Below are positions 1-9,868 of a stretch of 64,000 nt of DNA, in pieces. The stretch is from Candidatus Ruthia sp. Cpac_8_S14 (lineage in GTDB: Bacteria > Pseudomonadota > Gammaproteobacteria > PS1 > Pseudothioglobaceae), in contig CP072533.1 in NCBI GenBank assembly GCA_021730205.1, positions 62,001 to 126,000 on the forward strand. The letters are read 5' to 3'. Every line of letters begins with the position of its first letter. Position 1 is the stretch's first letter. A program made the translations under genes and the position numbers. The notes beneath the pieces were generated by a model, which saw only the letters and a program-made list of their open reading frames with translations, was not told the origin of the DNA and did no database searches.

Positions 1-20
1 GTAATTTAGGGGAATAAGAC

Positions 21-1496
21 ATGGACGGCAAAGAATTATTTTTAATGGTTGAGGCAATTTCAAACGAGAAAAATATCTCTAAAGAGGAGGTGCTTGAATC
101 ATTAGAAGAGGCATTGGCTATTGCGACAAAAAAACGTAATAATATTGATGCGCATGTTGAAATCGACAGACAAACGGGCAAGTTTTTAACCTTTAGACAG
201 TGGATGGTTGTAGCAGACGGCGAATCATTTGTTGATGATGATGGCACTGAATTTGATTCAGAACTGCATATTTATGCAAAAGAAGTGAGTGGTATAGCAG
301 TTGATGATTACGTGCGTAAGCCAATCGAAACACAAGGGTTTGGTCGTATTGCAGCACAAATTGTTAAGCAAGTGGTTATTCAAAAAGTTCGTGAAGCAGA
401 AAGGGAAGTGATTGTTAATGATTATTCCTCTCGCATTGGCGAAGTAATTATGGTTACGGTTAAGCGGGTTGATAGAGGGAATGCTTATGTGGATATGGGT
501 GGTGTTGATGGCATGATTCCTAAATTTGACCTTATTCCTAATGAATCAGTGCGTAAAAATGACCGTTTAAGGGCCTATATTAAAGAGGTGAAATCTTCTG
601 TTCGTGGTGCGCAAATTTTCCTATCGCGTAGTGTGCCTGAAATGATGATTGAACTGTTTAAAATGGAAGTGCCTGAAATTTCTGAAGGCGTGATTGAAAT
701 CATGGGCGGTAGTAGAGACCCAGGTTTGCGCTCGAAACTAGCAGTCAGAGCCAAAGATAAGCGTATAGATCCTATTGGTTCTTGTATTGGTATGCGTGGT
801 GCGCGCGTTCAGGCGGTATCAAATGAGCTAAATGCTGAGCGTGTTGATATCATTCTTTGGGATGAGAGTCCTGCACAATTTGTGATTAATGCAATGGCAC
901 CTGCACAGGTGAGTTCAATTATTGTTGATGAAGATAAACATTCAATGGACATTGCGGTTGAGGATGACCAGTTAGCATTGACCATTGGTCGTGGTGGCCA
1001 AAACATTAAGCTTGCTTCTCGTTTGACTGGCTGGAAATTAAATGCAATGTCAACAATCCAAGCTGATGAGAAACAAGCACAGGAGACGCTAAAAATTAGC
1101 GATAAACTTGCCGATCAATTAGGTGTTGATTCTGAAGTGGCAGGCGTGTTGATTGAAGAGGGATTTGATAGTGTAGATGAGCTGGTTGATGCAGATGCAC
1201 AGATCTTAGAAAGCATAGAAGAATTTGATGCATCAATGGTTGAAGAGCTTCAAGAGCGCGCATCAGATGCACAATTAGTACAGGCTTTGGGAGATGCTGA
1301 AGCTTCTGAGGTGCTCATGAGCGTTGAAGGTGTTAGTGAGGATTTGGCGAGTGCATTAATTGAAGCAGACATTGTTACTGTTGATGATTTAGCTGAGCTA
1401 TCTATCGATGAATTGCTCGATATTCAAGATATGGATACCAAAATAGTATCCAGTGTTATCATGACCGCAAGAGAAAATGAAGGATGGTTTGATTAA
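21..1496 (+). CDS. nusA: Transcription termination/antitermination factor NusA
   Basis: NusA binds RNA polymerase and nascent RNA and controls pausing, termination and antitermination. The 491-residue product has the family layout: an N-terminal polymerase-binding domain, an S1 domain at about residues 135-200 (VDRGNAYVDMGGVDGMIP), two KH domains at about 235-345 (GSCIGMRGARVQAV and LTIGRGGQNIKLASRLTG), and two acidic helix-hairpin repeats at the C-terminus (from about residue 360), as in enterobacterial NusA. The ATG has a purine-rich ribosome site (AGGGGAA) 8-10 bases upstream. It heads the common nusA-infB-rbfA-truB order; rimP would be expected just before the window. Confidence 0.97.
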   Translation: MDGKELFLMVEAISNEKNISKEEVLESLEEALAIATKKRNNIDAHVEIDRQTGKFLTFRQWMVVADGESFVDDDGTEFDSELHIYAKEVSGIAVDDYVRKPIETQGFGRIAAQIVKQVVIQKVREAEREVIVNDYSSRIGEVIMVTVKRVDRGNAYVDMGGVDGMIPKFDLIPNESVRKNDRLRAYIKEVKSSVRGAQIFLSRSVPEMMIELFKMEVPEISEGVIEIMGGSRDPGLRSKLAVRAKDKRIDPIGSCIGMRGARVQAVSNELNAERVDIILWDESPAQFVINAMAPAQVSSIIVDEDKHSMDIAVEDDQLALTIGRGGQNIKLASRLTGWKLNAMSTIQADEKQAQETLKISDKLADQLGVDSEVAGVLIEEGFDSVDELVDADAQILESIEEFDASMVEELQERASDAQLVQALGDAEASEVLMSVEGVSEDLASALIEADIVTVDDLAELSIDELLDIQDMDTKIVSSVIMTARENEGWFD

Positions 1497-1550
1497 TTTA
1501 GTGTTAGAATTTATTTTAAGTTAATAATTATAAAAAAATATAGACAAGCT

Positions 1551-4004
1551 ATGGCACACACAGTTCAAACACTTTCTAAATTATTGAAAAAGACGCCTGA
1601 TGAGGTAATCACAATTCTGGTTAATGCTGGCGTTGATGGTAAAAATTCAGACTCTGCTATTTCAGCAGAAGAAAGAAAAATTTTGATGAGCAGTCTTTCA
1701 AAACGTTCAAGTAGTAAATCTGGTATGTCTGTCTCTCGTAAGGCAGGCACTAAGTCCAGTATCAGTTCAGCAAGTGGTGTTAAAGTGCAAGTTAAGAAAA
1801 AACGTCTTACAAAGTCAGCCACAACGACTGATGAACAGCCTGAAATCGCTGCTCAAGCTGCTCAAGCTGCTCAAGCTGCTCAAGCTGCCTTGGATGCTGG
1901 TCGTGATGCAGATGAAAAATTATTAGTCCAAGATGCTAAGCGTTTGGAGATGGTGCGTTTGCAAAAAATCCAAGCAGAGGCACTAAAAGCCCAGAAAGAA
2001 ACGGTCAAACAAGCGCCAGTGCAAGAAACTGCAAAAAAAGTTGAGGAACCCAAAACGGCGGATAAACCTAAAGAAGATAAAAAACCTAAACGTTTGCGTA
2101 ATGCACTTGATGGTAATAATATGCGCAGGCAACTTCACGTTGCTAGACATAATCCAAATCGAAAGCTGAAGAAAAAAGACAGAACACGCTTGTCACAAAA
2201 AGTACAAGAAGAGCAGGCGCAACATGCTTTTCAAAAGCCTGTTGAAAAAGTGATTCATGAAATCGTTATTGCTGAGAATATTAAAGTAACCGAACTTGCA
2301 CAAAAAATGGCCACCAAAGCTGGAGAAGTGCTTAAAGTGTTGATGGGCATGGGTGTTATGGTAACACTAAATGATGTGATCGACCAAGATACCGCCATGT
2401 TAGTTGTAGAAGAAATGGGGCATAAAGGCATTGCCAATGTTGAAGAAACCATTGAAGATGTATTAATTGAGCAGTCAAAATCTAGTGGTAATGAAAGTGC
2501 TAGACCACCTGTTGTAACCATTATGGGTCATGTTGACCATGGCAAAACCTCATTGCTTGATTACATTCGTCAAACCAAGGCAGTAAACAGTGAAGCTGGC
2601 GGTATTACGCAACATATTGGTGCTTACCAAGTTCACTCAAACGGCAACACCATTACTTTTATTGACACGCCAGGACATGCGGCATTTTCAAAAATGCGCT
2701 CTCGTGGTGCTAATGCGACTGATATTGTTATTTTGGTGGTGGCCGCTGATGATGGTGTGATGCCACAAACGATTGAGTCCATCAAACACGTACAAACCGC
2801 AGGTGTTCCAATGATTGTTGCTATTAATAAGATAGATAAAGAAGGGGTGGATATTGACAAAATTAAGCAAGCTCTTTCAACGCATAATGTTATCTCTGAA
2901 GATTGGGGTGGCGATGTGATGATGATGCCCGTATCAGCGTATACTGGCGAAGGCATGGATGCTTTATTAGACGCAATCTCACTAACTGCTGAGGTTCTAG
3001 AATTTTCAGCAGTGATTAAGGCGCCAGCACATGGCACTGTGCTAGAAGCACGCCTTGAAAAAGGCCGTGGCAAGGTCACCACGATCTTAGTGCAATCAGG
3101 CACGTTGAACAAGGGCGATATCATGATTGCTGGATTTGAATATGGCAAAGTGAAACAAATTGTGGATGACAAAGGCAAAGTGCTTAAATTAGCCACACCG
3201 TCAATGCCTGTAGAAGTGCTGGGCTTGTCTGGTGTACCTAACTCTGGTGATGAAGTGTTAGTGGTGAATAGTGAGCGTAAGGCTCGTGAGGTAGCTGATT
3301 TTAGAAAAGTCAAAGACCGTGAGGCGCAATTACAAAAACAACAAGCATCGAAGATGGAGAACTTCTTAATGAAAATGGAAGAAGGTGATGTTTCAACTAT
3401 TAATGTATTGCTTAAAGCGGACGTTAGAGGTTCAGCGCAAGCATTGATCGAAGCCTTGGAAGAATTATCAACGGATGAAGTTAGAGTAAAAGTAGTATCA
3501 AGTGGTGTTGGTGGTATTAACAATACTGATATTACACTGGCAGCAACTTCTAATGCTTTGGTGCTTGGCTTTAATGTGCGTGCTGATGCTGTTGCACGTA
3601 AAACGGCCGACAATGAAGGTGTTCGTGTTGAATATTACTCAATTATTTATAACTTAATTGATGATGTGAAGGCGATTATGAGCGGTTTACTCAGCCCTGA
3701 ACTTAGTGAAAATATTATTGGCATTGCCTCTGTTAAGGATGTATTTAGATCTCAGAAGATGGGTGATATTGCAGGGTGTATGGTTGAGGAAGGTGTGGTT
3801 AGACGTGACAGTCCAATTCGAGTATTGCGCGATAGCATGGTTATTTTTGAAGGCGAACTAGAATCACTAAGACGTTTTAAGGACGATGTTAAAGAAGTGA
3901 AATCAGGTACTGAATGTGGTATTGGCGTCCTTAATTACACAAGTGTTCAGCCAGGTGACCAGATAGAAGTTTTTGAACGTGTTGAAAGGGCACGTACACT
4001 TTAG
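1551..4004 (+). CDS. infB: Translation initiation factor IF-2
   Basis: IF-2 is the GTPase that delivers initiator fMet-tRNA to the 30S subunit. The 817-residue product has an IF2-N domain (about 1-50), a long charged Ala/Lys/Gln-rich linker, a second IF2-N domain (about 235-285), and the GTPase domain with G1 GHVDHGKT at residues 326-333, G3 DTPGH and G4 NKID. Domains II, III and the fMet-tRNA-binding C-terminus follow. The linker contains a short tandem repeat giving [14 protein letters not shown]. The gene follows nusA by 54 bases and lies directly before rbfA. Confidence 0.97.
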   Translation: MAHTVQTLSKLLKKTPDEVITILVNAGVDGKNSDSAISAEERKILMSSLSKRSSSKSGMSVSRKAGTKSSISSASGVKVQVKKKRLTKSATTTDEQPEIAAQAAQAAQAAQAALDAGRDADEKLLVQDAKRLEMVRLQKIQAEALKAQKETVKQAPVQETAKKVEEPKTADKPKEDKKPKRLRNALDGNNMRRQLHVARHNPNRKLKKKDRTRLSQKVQEEQAQHAFQKPVEKVIHEIVIAENIKVTELAQKMATKAGEVLKVLMGMGVMVTLNDVIDQDTAMLVVEEMGHKGIANVEETIEDVLIEQSKSSGNESARPPVVTIMGHVDHGKTSLLDYIRQTKAVNSEAGGITQHIGAYQVHSNGNTITFIDTPGHAAFSKMRSRGANATDIVILVVAADDGVMPQTIESIKHVQTAGVPMIVAINKIDKEGVDIDKIKQALSTHNVISEDWGGDVMMMPVSAYTGEGMDALLDAISLTAEVLEFSAVIKAPAHGTVLEARLEKGRGKVTTILVQSGTLNKGDIMIAGFEYGKVKQIVDDKGKVLKLATPSMPVEVLGLSGVPNSGDEVLVVNSERKAREVADFRKVKDREAQLQKQQASKMENFLMKMEEGDVSTINVLLKADVRGSAQALIEALEELSTDEVRVKVVSSGVGGINNTDITLAATSNALVLGFNVRADAVARKTADNEGVRVEYYSIIYNLIDDVKAIMSGLLSPELSENIIGIASVKDVFRSQKMGDIAGCMVEEGVVRRDSPIRVLRDSMVIFEGELESLRRFKDDVKEVKSGTECGIGVLNYTSVQPGDQIEVFERVERARTL
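1848..1890 (+). repeat. 9-bp in-frame tandem repeat in infB linker
   Basis: Units of GCTGCTCAA repeat about four to five times and encode Ala-Ala-Gln. The array lies in the flexible linker between the N-terminal domain and the GTPase core, where length changes are usually tolerated. Confidence 0.8.
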
Positions 4005-4017
4005 ATTTTTGATAAAA

Positions 4018-4356
4018 GTGCTAGAACGAGCCTCTTATAGAGTTGAAAGAGTTAACGAACTTATTCGTCGTGAGTTGACGCTATTATTGAGAACAATCAC
4101 CAAAGACCCAAGATTAAGTGGCGTGGTGATTACGGATGTATTGACAAGTCGTGACCTAAGCAGTGCTAGGGTTTTTTATACAGTCACTAAAGAAGATAGA
4201 GCAGTGGTTGAACCGTTACTTGGTAAGGCCAGTGGTTTTTTTCGTTCGCGTTTGTCAAAAACGCTAGAACTTCGCCATACACCTGTACTTAGATTTATCT
4301 TTGACCCTACGCCTAATACAGGCGCAAGAATTGAACAACTACTGTCTAAACTTTAA
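4018..4356 (+). CDS. rbfA: Ribosome-binding factor A
   Basis: RbfA is a 16S rRNA maturation and cold-shock factor that binds the 30S subunit. The sequence matches the family: RVERVNELIRRELTLLL at the N-terminus, DPRLSGVVITDVLTSRDLSSARVFYTV in the middle, and RHTPVLRFIFDPT followed by a short helix at the end (KH-like fold). I prefer the GTG at 4018, which gives 112 residues starting MLERASYRVERVNE, similar to other RbfA N-termini. The frame is open back to 3973, inside infB, and a TTG at 4009 is also possible. No strong Shine-Dalgarno is visible, so it may be translationally coupled to infB. Confidence 0.93.
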   Translation: MLERASYRVERVNELIRRELTLLLRTITKDPRLSGVVITDVLTSRDLSSARVFYTVTKEDRAVVEPLLGKASGFFRSRLSKTLELRHTPVLRFIFDPTPNTGARIEQLLSKL

Positions 4357-4380
4357 CAAACTGTTGCACCAACTCATCCC

Positions 4381-5289
4381 ATGTCAAGACACAATCTAAA
4401 AGGTAGAGACATTAATGGTATTGTTTTATTAGATAAAGATGTTGGCTTAAGTTCTAATACTGCCTTACAAGAAGTAAAACGACTTTTCTTTGCCAAAAAA
4501 GCGGGGCATACAGGTGCGCTAGATCCTTTAGCCAGTGGTATTTTGCCAATCTGTTTAGGGCAAGCGACTAAAATTGCACAATTTTTACTAGAGGATAATA
4601 AGCGTTATTTTGTGCGTGGTAAGTTGGGGCAAATGAGCGATACAGGTGATTGCGAAGGCAGTATTATCAAAACCCAGCCTTTTGAGCATTTAAGTGACAG
4701 TGAAATTGCCAAAGCGGCTATAAGTTTTAAGGGTAATATTTTTCAGATTCCGCCTATGTATTCAGCACTCAAAAGAAATGGGCAGCCATTGTATAAACTT
4801 GCCAGACAAGGCATAGAAGTAAAAAGAGAGCCACGCCTAATTACCATTCATAAAATTATTTATCTTGGATATGAAAATGGCATGCTTTCGCTTGAAGTAA
4901 CGTGTTCTAAAGGCACCTATATTCGCACTTTAATAGAAGGTATTGGTAAGAAACTAGATTGTAGTGCGCATGTTGTTGAACTCAGGCGTACAGGTTTTGC
5001 ACATATTGATATCAGCCAAACCTTTAAATTTTCTGACCTTGAGGCGCTGGCATCAGATGATTATCAAGCGTTAGATGAGAAAATTTTTGCCAGTGAAGCT
5101 ATGCTACCAAATCTCGAGGATGTTTACCTGAGTGAGATCCAAAGCGTGGATATCAAGTTTGGCAGAAAAGTTCAAACAGATAAGCAAGGATTGCTCAAAG
5201 TGAAATTATTTGATGATAAAAAACAATTTTTGGGCACTGGGCAGCGTCAAGAAAATGGGATAATTGCACCAAAAAGGTTATTTGTATGA
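4381..5289 (+). CDS. truB: tRNA pseudouridine(55) synthase TruB
   Basis: TruB converts U55 in the T-loop of tRNAs to pseudouridine. The motif GHTGALDPLASGILP contains the catalytic Asp at about residue 48. PPMYSALKRNGQPLYKLAR and CSKGTYIRTL are the other family blocks. At 302 residues it is close to the usual gammaproteobacterial length and includes a C-terminal PUA-like segment. It follows rbfA by 24 bases. Its stop codon overlaps the start of the next, broken reading frame (ATGA), which implies translational coupling. Confidence 0.96.
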   Translation: MSRHNLKGRDINGIVLLDKDVGLSSNTALQEVKRLFFAKKAGHTGALDPLASGILPICLGQATKIAQFLLEDNKRYFVRGKLGQMSDTGDCEGSIIKTQPFEHLSDSEIAKAAISFKGNIFQIPPMYSALKRNGQPLYKLARQGIEVKREPRLITIHKIIYLGYENGMLSLEVTCSKGTYIRTLIEGIGKKLDCSAHVVELRRTGFAHIDISQTFKFSDLEALASDDYQALDEKIFASEAMLPNLEDVYLSEIQSVDIKFGRKVQTDKQGLLKVKLFDDKKQFLGTGQRQENGIIAPKRLFV

Positions 5290-5862
5290 GCAAAAAAGAC
5301 GCACTGGTCGGTTATTATTTTAATAACAATTTAATGCACTCTATCAAGGGTAATAAAAGCCTGCGCGAAAGTGTTTATAACCCCGAACGAGCCTTTAATA
5401 TTGTAGATGACCTTAGACGAGTTGGTTGATGTTTGGCTATTTTTGCTATTTAAAACGGGTGCATATCGTTTGGTGACTGGACTCAATAATGCAGAGGTGT
5501 ATTTAGCAGATGATTTGTTAAAGCCTGACTATGTTGGTTTTCATTTTAATAAGATTAGCCTTAATGAAAAGGACAAACTTATTAAACGCATTTATTTGAT
5601 GCTTGAAAAAGATAAGACCTTTGCCCTACTTTCAAAAGATTGGCAGCAGTCTTTGTTAGATAGAAATCAAAAAATGCAGCAGTTAACTCATGAGGGCGAT
5701 TTGCATTTTATTTTGCAAAATATTCCAGAATTACGCCATCTTGAGGGTTATTATTTACGCTCAATTACCATTAATTTGTTTAATTCAACCGTATCAATGT
5801 CGTTTAATTGTGACGGTATGCAAGTTATATCACATAAAAATTTTATTACGGGGTACTTATGA
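5286..5862 (+). pseudogene. Frameshifted gene of unknown function between truB and purD
   Basis: An ATG at 5286 overlaps the truB stop and opens a frame (MSKKDALVGYYFNNNL...) that ends at a TGA at 5427-5429. From 5407 a second frame continues as MTLDELVDVWLFLLFKTGAYRL to a TGA at 5860-5862, which overlaps the purD ATG. Removing one A near 5415 would join them as ...FNIVDDLDELVDVWLFL..., a protein of about 191 residues with overlaps on both sides, typical of an operon member. I do not recognise the family: the protein is helical and cytosolic, with no signal or membrane segment. It could be a recent pseudogene, a sequencing indel, or two overlapping ORFs. Confidence 0.6.
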
Positions 5863-7130
5863 AGGTTCTAGTTATTGGCAGCGGCGGTCGCGAACATGCT
5901 TTGGCCTGGCAGTGTGCCAAATTTGATACAGTCAGTCAAGTATTTGTCGCCTTTGGTAATGCTGGTACACAGTTAGAAAATAAATTGACCAATGTTGATA
6001 TTGCTATAGAAGATATAGCGGGTTTAATTAATTTTGTAAAAACCAATCAAGTCAATTTAACCATTGTCGGCCCTGAAGCGCCACTGGTAATAGGCGTGGT
6101 TGATCGTTTTCAAGCCGAAGGCTTGGCAATTTTTGGGCCAACTCAAGTCGCCTCACAACTGGAGGGATCTAAAGTATTTTGTAAGGATTTCTTAGAGCGT
6201 AATAACATTCCTACAGCGTATTACGACGTATTTACCGAAGTAAACCCAGCCATTCAATATGTTAAAAATAAAGGCGTGCCTATCGTGATTAAGGCTGATG
6301 GCTTGGCTGAAGGCAAGGGTGTGATTATTGCTCATACGCAAGTTGAAGCCGAGGATGCAGTTATTGATATGTTACAAGGCAATCGTTTTGGTAAGGCAGG
6401 TTCACGCGTGGTGATCGAAGAGTTTTTGAGTGGCGAAGAAGCAAGTTTTATTGTGATGTGTGATGGTAAAAATGTTTTGCCAATGGTAACCTCACAAGAC
6501 CATAAAGCCCGTGATAACAATGATAAAGGCCCAAATACTGGTGGTATGGGTGCTTATTCTCCAGCACCTATTGTTACCGATGAGATTTTTCAGGCAGTGA
6601 TGGATAAAGTTATTTATCCAACTGTTGATGCAATGGCAGCAGAAGGAAATACTTACACAGGGTTTTTATACGCAGGACTGATGATTGACCAAGATAATAA
6701 TTTTAAAGTATTAGAATATAACTGTCGCTTTGGCGATCCTGAAACTCAGCCGATTATGATGCGTCTTAAATCTAATCTGGCAGACTTATGCCTATTGGCA
6801 ACGCAACAAAAATTAGACCAAGCGAATATTGAATGGGACAGGCGCTCATCAATGGGCGTGGTTTTAGCGGCTAACGGCTATCCAGATAATTACCCTTCTG
6901 GTGAAGTGATTGGTTTGCCAAAAAACAGCGCATCGGCAAAAGTATTCCATGCTGGCACCAAGATGGATGGTGATAATATTGTTAGTAACGGTGGGCGTGT
7001 TTTATGTGCCACTGCACTTGGGGTAGACATCAAAGATGCACAAAAAAATGCTTATGCGCTACTTGAAAAAATCAACTGGGAAAACGCTTATTATCGAGAT
7101 GATATTGGTTTTAAAGCGATTGATAGTTAG
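5859..7130 (+). CDS. purD: Phosphoribosylamine-glycine ligase
   Basis: PurD (GAR synthetase) joins glycine to phosphoribosylamine with ATP, the second step of purine synthesis. The start MKVLVIGSGGREHALAW is diagnostic. The ATP-grasp core is visible (IKADGLAEGKGVIIA, VVIEEFLSGEEAS, DHKARDNNDKGPNTGGMGAYSPAP, LEYNCRFGDPETQ). Its 423 residues match the family. The ATG overlaps the upstream stop (ATGA) and is preceded by GGGGT. No purH lies next to it in this window. Confidence 0.97.
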   Translation: MKVLVIGSGGREHALAWQCAKFDTVSQVFVAFGNAGTQLENKLTNVDIAIEDIAGLINFVKTNQVNLTIVGPEAPLVIGVVDRFQAEGLAIFGPTQVASQLEGSKVFCKDFLERNNIPTAYYDVFTEVNPAIQYVKNKGVPIVIKADGLAEGKGVIIAHTQVEAEDAVIDMLQGNRFGKAGSRVVIEEFLSGEEASFIVMCDGKNVLPMVTSQDHKARDNNDKGPNTGGMGAYSPAPIVTDEIFQAVMDKVIYPTVDAMAAEGNTYTGFLYAGLMIDQDNNFKVLEYNCRFGDPETQPIMMRLKSNLADLCLLATQQKLDQANIEWDRRSSMGVVLAANGYPDNYPSGEVIGLPKNSASAKVFHAGTKMDGDNIVSNGGRVLCATALGVDIKDAQKNAYALLEKINWENAYYRDDIGFKAIDS

Positions 7131-7218
7131 CACCATGTTAATTCAAATTAAAGGCTAACTAATAATTCTATGTATTAAGTTAACCTCCGTTAATACTATA
7201 TATTTTTTAAAAAATTAC

Positions 7219-7251
7219 CCAACTATCAATAATTTAAAAATTGATAGTTGG
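7219..7251. promoter_or_regulatory. 12-bp perfect inverted repeat next to an extended -10
   Basis: CCAACTATCAAT and ATTGATAGTTGG form perfect arms around a 9-base AT spacer. TGTTATAAT (7252-7260), an extended -10 element (TGn-TATAAT), begins on the base after the right arm. This looks like an operator over the promoter of the decayed fic gene downstream. A terminator hairpin for purD is the alternative, but no T-tract follows immediately. Confidence 0.5.
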
Positions 7252-7364
7252 TGTTATAATGTGTTTTTTTTATAAAAATTGTATCTCCATCCAAATTTTT
7301 ATGCAGGGTTTGTTAGGATTAGCGGTTGTAAAAATTCAACAAGAAGTAATACCTCGTATAACTG

Positions 7365-8355
7365 ATGAAAAAAAATCGCTATCTGCATTGGGATAAAATA
7401 CGCCATCTAAAAGCGCCTGAATTTTTTGATGGTATTGAGCAATATTGGCACTTTATTAAATTTTCACGGATGCAGTAGCAAAAAAAATCCATGAAATTGA
7501 TTCAAAGATACGTGGCTCGCTTGAGGCTAAAAGTATTGACGATAAATAAGGATAGGTATATTATTCGTTCACTGGTTGATGAGGCAATTAGCTTATCCCA
7601 ACTTGAAGGGGCGGGGCAACTACCAGAAAAGTCGCACGTGATATGTTGAAATATGAAAAAAAACCAAAGACCATTCACAGAGGATGATTTAACCCCGAGT
7701 TTAATTTTAGAATTACACGCTATTGTTGCTAGTGGTACGATGAATATTCAGATGTTGGAAAATTTAGGAAAACAATGAAATTAATGTGGTTGATAATAGC
7801 ATAGGGAGTGCTACATCATCCACCTAATTTTGAAGAGTTGCCTGATAGGTTAGAAGTTTTATGTCATTTTGCTAATGGCAATTTGCCCGATTATTTTATT
7901 CATCCTATTATTCGAGCGATTATTGTACATTTTGTTTTAGCATTTGACCACCCTTTTATAGATGACAATGGGCGTACAACTAGAGCGTTGTTTTATTGGG
8001 TGATTTTGAAAGATAATTATTGGTTGTTCCACAATATGTTATTTTATCAACAGCTAACTCAAATTTATTAATCAAAGCATCAAAGGCTTGTTTGATTATG
8101 TGAACAAGAAGCAAAATCAACAACAGCAAGCATTAAAACTACTTGCTGCATATTTAGCCGATGGAAGGCTAAACCCTCGTCAAGCTATGATTGTTCAACA
8201 CGCTATCCAAATATCCGGGAATGGGTTTATACACCATTGCAGGGCATAAATTATCTCACCATGTTAGTTATGCAACAGTTAAATCAGATTTAGAAAAACT
8301 AGACTTATTACAACAATCCAAACGTGAGACTTTATATGCGTTGATTAGCAATTAA
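7365..8355 (+). pseudogene. Fic-family protein, multiply frameshifted
   Basis: Fic proteins transfer AMP or other nucleotide groups to target proteins. The fragments appear in family order: MKKNRYLHWDKIRHLKAPEF (N-terminal region, ends at a stop at 7476), DRYIIRSLVDEAISLSQLEGA with RKVARDMLKYE (inhibitory-helix region), LHAIVASGTMN, then the catalytic block at about 7940-7990 (HPFIDDNGRTTRALFYW, a variant of HPFxxGNGR in which the first Gly is Asp), and finally a winged-helix tail (LSHHVSYATVKSDLEKLDLLQQ) ending at 8355. At least four frame changes separate these blocks, so no full protein can be made. Confidence 0.85.
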
Positions 8356-8370
8356 TGCCAATGAGCAGTG

Positions 8371-8749
8371 GGTGAGACAAGTGCGACTGAAATTGATAAA
8401 ATTAACATTTTGCAAGCCACTATGTTAGCCATGCATCGTGCTGTTGAGCATTTAAATATGATCAGATATTGGTGGATGGTAATCGCGTTGCCCTGAGCTT
8501 GAAAATTGTACACCAATATTAAAGGCGATTTAACTGAGTCAGTTATATCAGCAGCATCGATTATTGCCAAAGTAACGAGTGATAGAGAGATGATTGAGTT
8601 GGATAAGCTTTACTCAATGTATGGTTTTTTTTACCAAACATAAAGGTTATGACACCAAGGTGCATATTGAAGCTTTAACAAAGTTTGGCGCCATTAATGA
8701 ACACCAGTATTCATTTACTCCGGTGAAAAATCGCTACCTAACAACCTAA
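8371..8749 (+). pseudogene. rnhB: Ribonuclease HII remnant, N-terminally deleted
   Basis: RNase HII removes ribonucleotides from DNA and RNA-DNA hybrids. The remnant reads EIDKINILQATMLAMHRAVEHL, ILVDGNRVALSL, then [28 protein letters not shown] and [31 protein letters not shown], which is the standard RnhB C-terminal two thirds. Frameshifts occur near 8460, 8510 and 8630 (a T7 run). The N-terminal catalytic DEVGRG segment is missing. It abuts the end of the fic remnant. Confidence 0.88.
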
Positions 8750-8811
8750 TTTGACGCTGTAAGTCAGCTTTTTTTTGCCTCAAGCCGGCTCTACGTTTAT
8801 CTCCAAGTGCT

Positions 8812-9429
8812 TTAAAGCCTATCGCGTTCTATTTCAGCCTTGGGACGAATTTTTAGATAATCAAACAACTTAACAATCTTGTAAACACCTTTGGCTTTAG
8901 CAGCAGTTTTGGCGGCCATATCCGCTTCGCGCTTAGTCAAAGCACCCATTAAATAAACTACCTGATCTTCAACCATCACCCGAACACGAGTTGGATGAAA
9001 TACTTCCTGATTTTGAAATAGAAGTTCAACTTGTATGGTGATGGTTGAATCTTTAGCTCGGCTAAGCAGTCCGCTTGAAGGCCCGAGTTTAATTTCATTA
9101 AATATTTGTGAAATTTTTGGCACTTGATGTTGTGCTTGCTTGATGACATAAACGCGTATTTCGGATGTCGGTACTTCTCCAGCAATGAGTACTGTTTTGT
9201 TATAAACCATGAAATTAAGGTGCGCATCATTTAATATTGAATCTTCGCTAGACCAGGTTAATAGCCTTAAGGCAATAATTTTGTCATCTAATATTTCTCC
9301 AACACTACGCCTGTCATTACTTATTGAAATTATTGAACTAACAGTTGAGGCGCCTTGAATGATTGGTGTACAGCTTGTTAGAAATAAAGAGCTTACTATT
9401 AAAAGTATTGATAGAATTATTTTATTCAT
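8812..9429 (-). CDS. dolP: BON-domain outer-membrane lipoprotein, DolP/YraP-like
   Basis: This is a lipoprotein with two BON domains, similar to DolP (YraP), which helps outer-membrane integrity. The start at 9429 (MNKIILSILLIVSSLFLTSC) gives a lipoprotein signal with lipobox LTSC. The first BON domain spans about residues 50-125 (DDKIIALRLL...VLIAGEVPTSEIRVYVI) and the second about 128-195 (VRVMVEDQVVYLMGALTKREADMAA). A longer start at 9462 exists but would place 11 extra residues before the signal. The upstream neighbour is a yraN remnant, matching the usual yraN-(diaA)-yraP order. Confidence 0.88.
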   Translation of the reverse strand: MNKIILSILLIVSSLFLTSCTPIIQGASTVSSIISISNDRRSVGEILDDKIIALRLLTWSSEDSILNDAHLNFMVYNKTVLIAGEVPTSEIRVYVIKQAQHQVPKISQIFNEIKLGPSSGLLSRAKDSTITIQVELLFQNQEVFHPTRVRVMVEDQVVYLMGALTKREADMAAKTAAKAKGVYKIVKLFDYLKIRPKAEIERDRL

Positions 9430-9434
9430 AATGT

Positions 9435-9671
9435 TTAGCTTTCGATAGTGTCTTTTATCCAAAAATTTTTAGGATATCTTAAATCAGATTTAAGCCCGAT
9501 AGCATCAAACTTGCACAGATAATCTTGATATTTCTTGGTGTGTCTGTAAATACAATTCAGCCGTTCGAATTATTATTTTTGCATTTTATGAGTAACCGTT
9601 TCTACTGCAGTGCCAAAACGAATATTAGCCTGATACCGAACTTCAATAAAAACAGATACTTTGTCAAATTT
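9435..9671 (-). pseudogene. yraN: YraN (UPF0102) nuclease-like remnant
   Basis: Reading the minus strand gives VSVFIEVRYQANIRFGTAVETVTHKMQK, then after a frameshift IIRTAELYLQTHQEISRL, and finally a tail ending in FWIKDTIES before a stop 5 bases upstream of the lipoprotein ATG. This is the C-terminal half of the YraN/UPF0102 family, including the FxEVR block. The N-terminal half (GEIDLI region) is absent, so the gene is dead. Confidence 0.78.
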
Positions 9672-9868
9672 GATTGATTATTTACAAGCAGATGATGCAT
9701 ATCAAAAAGGTATTATAGGCGAGAATAAGGTTGGGATTAGCGAGTCACGCTGTTTAGGACGTTGTGAATATGGACCTGTGGCAGCTTGTGTGCCCTGATA
9801 ATGTTTGATATTAGTATATTGATGAAGAGGATATTAACGACAATGTTATTAGAAAGACTACAAATTGA
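9670..9868 (+). pseudogene. 2Fe-2S thioredoxin-like ferredoxin remnant
   Basis: The plus strand reads SRCLGRCEYGPVAACV then a stop, followed in a shifted frame by DEEDINDNVIRK. This matches the C-terminal half of (2Fe-2S) thioredoxin-like ferredoxins, whose cluster cysteines lie in CLGxCxxGP and which end with a D-I-x-x-I helix. The N-terminal CxxxxC half is missing. The remnant overlaps the 3' end of coaE convergently by 11 bases. Confidence 0.65.

Noticed and set aside
2633-3613. Long minus-strand ORF inside infB
   Set aside because: It is antisense to a clear IF-2 gene. Its Ser/Thr/Ala-rich composition is the usual shadow of a conserved GTPase gene, and no family is recognised.
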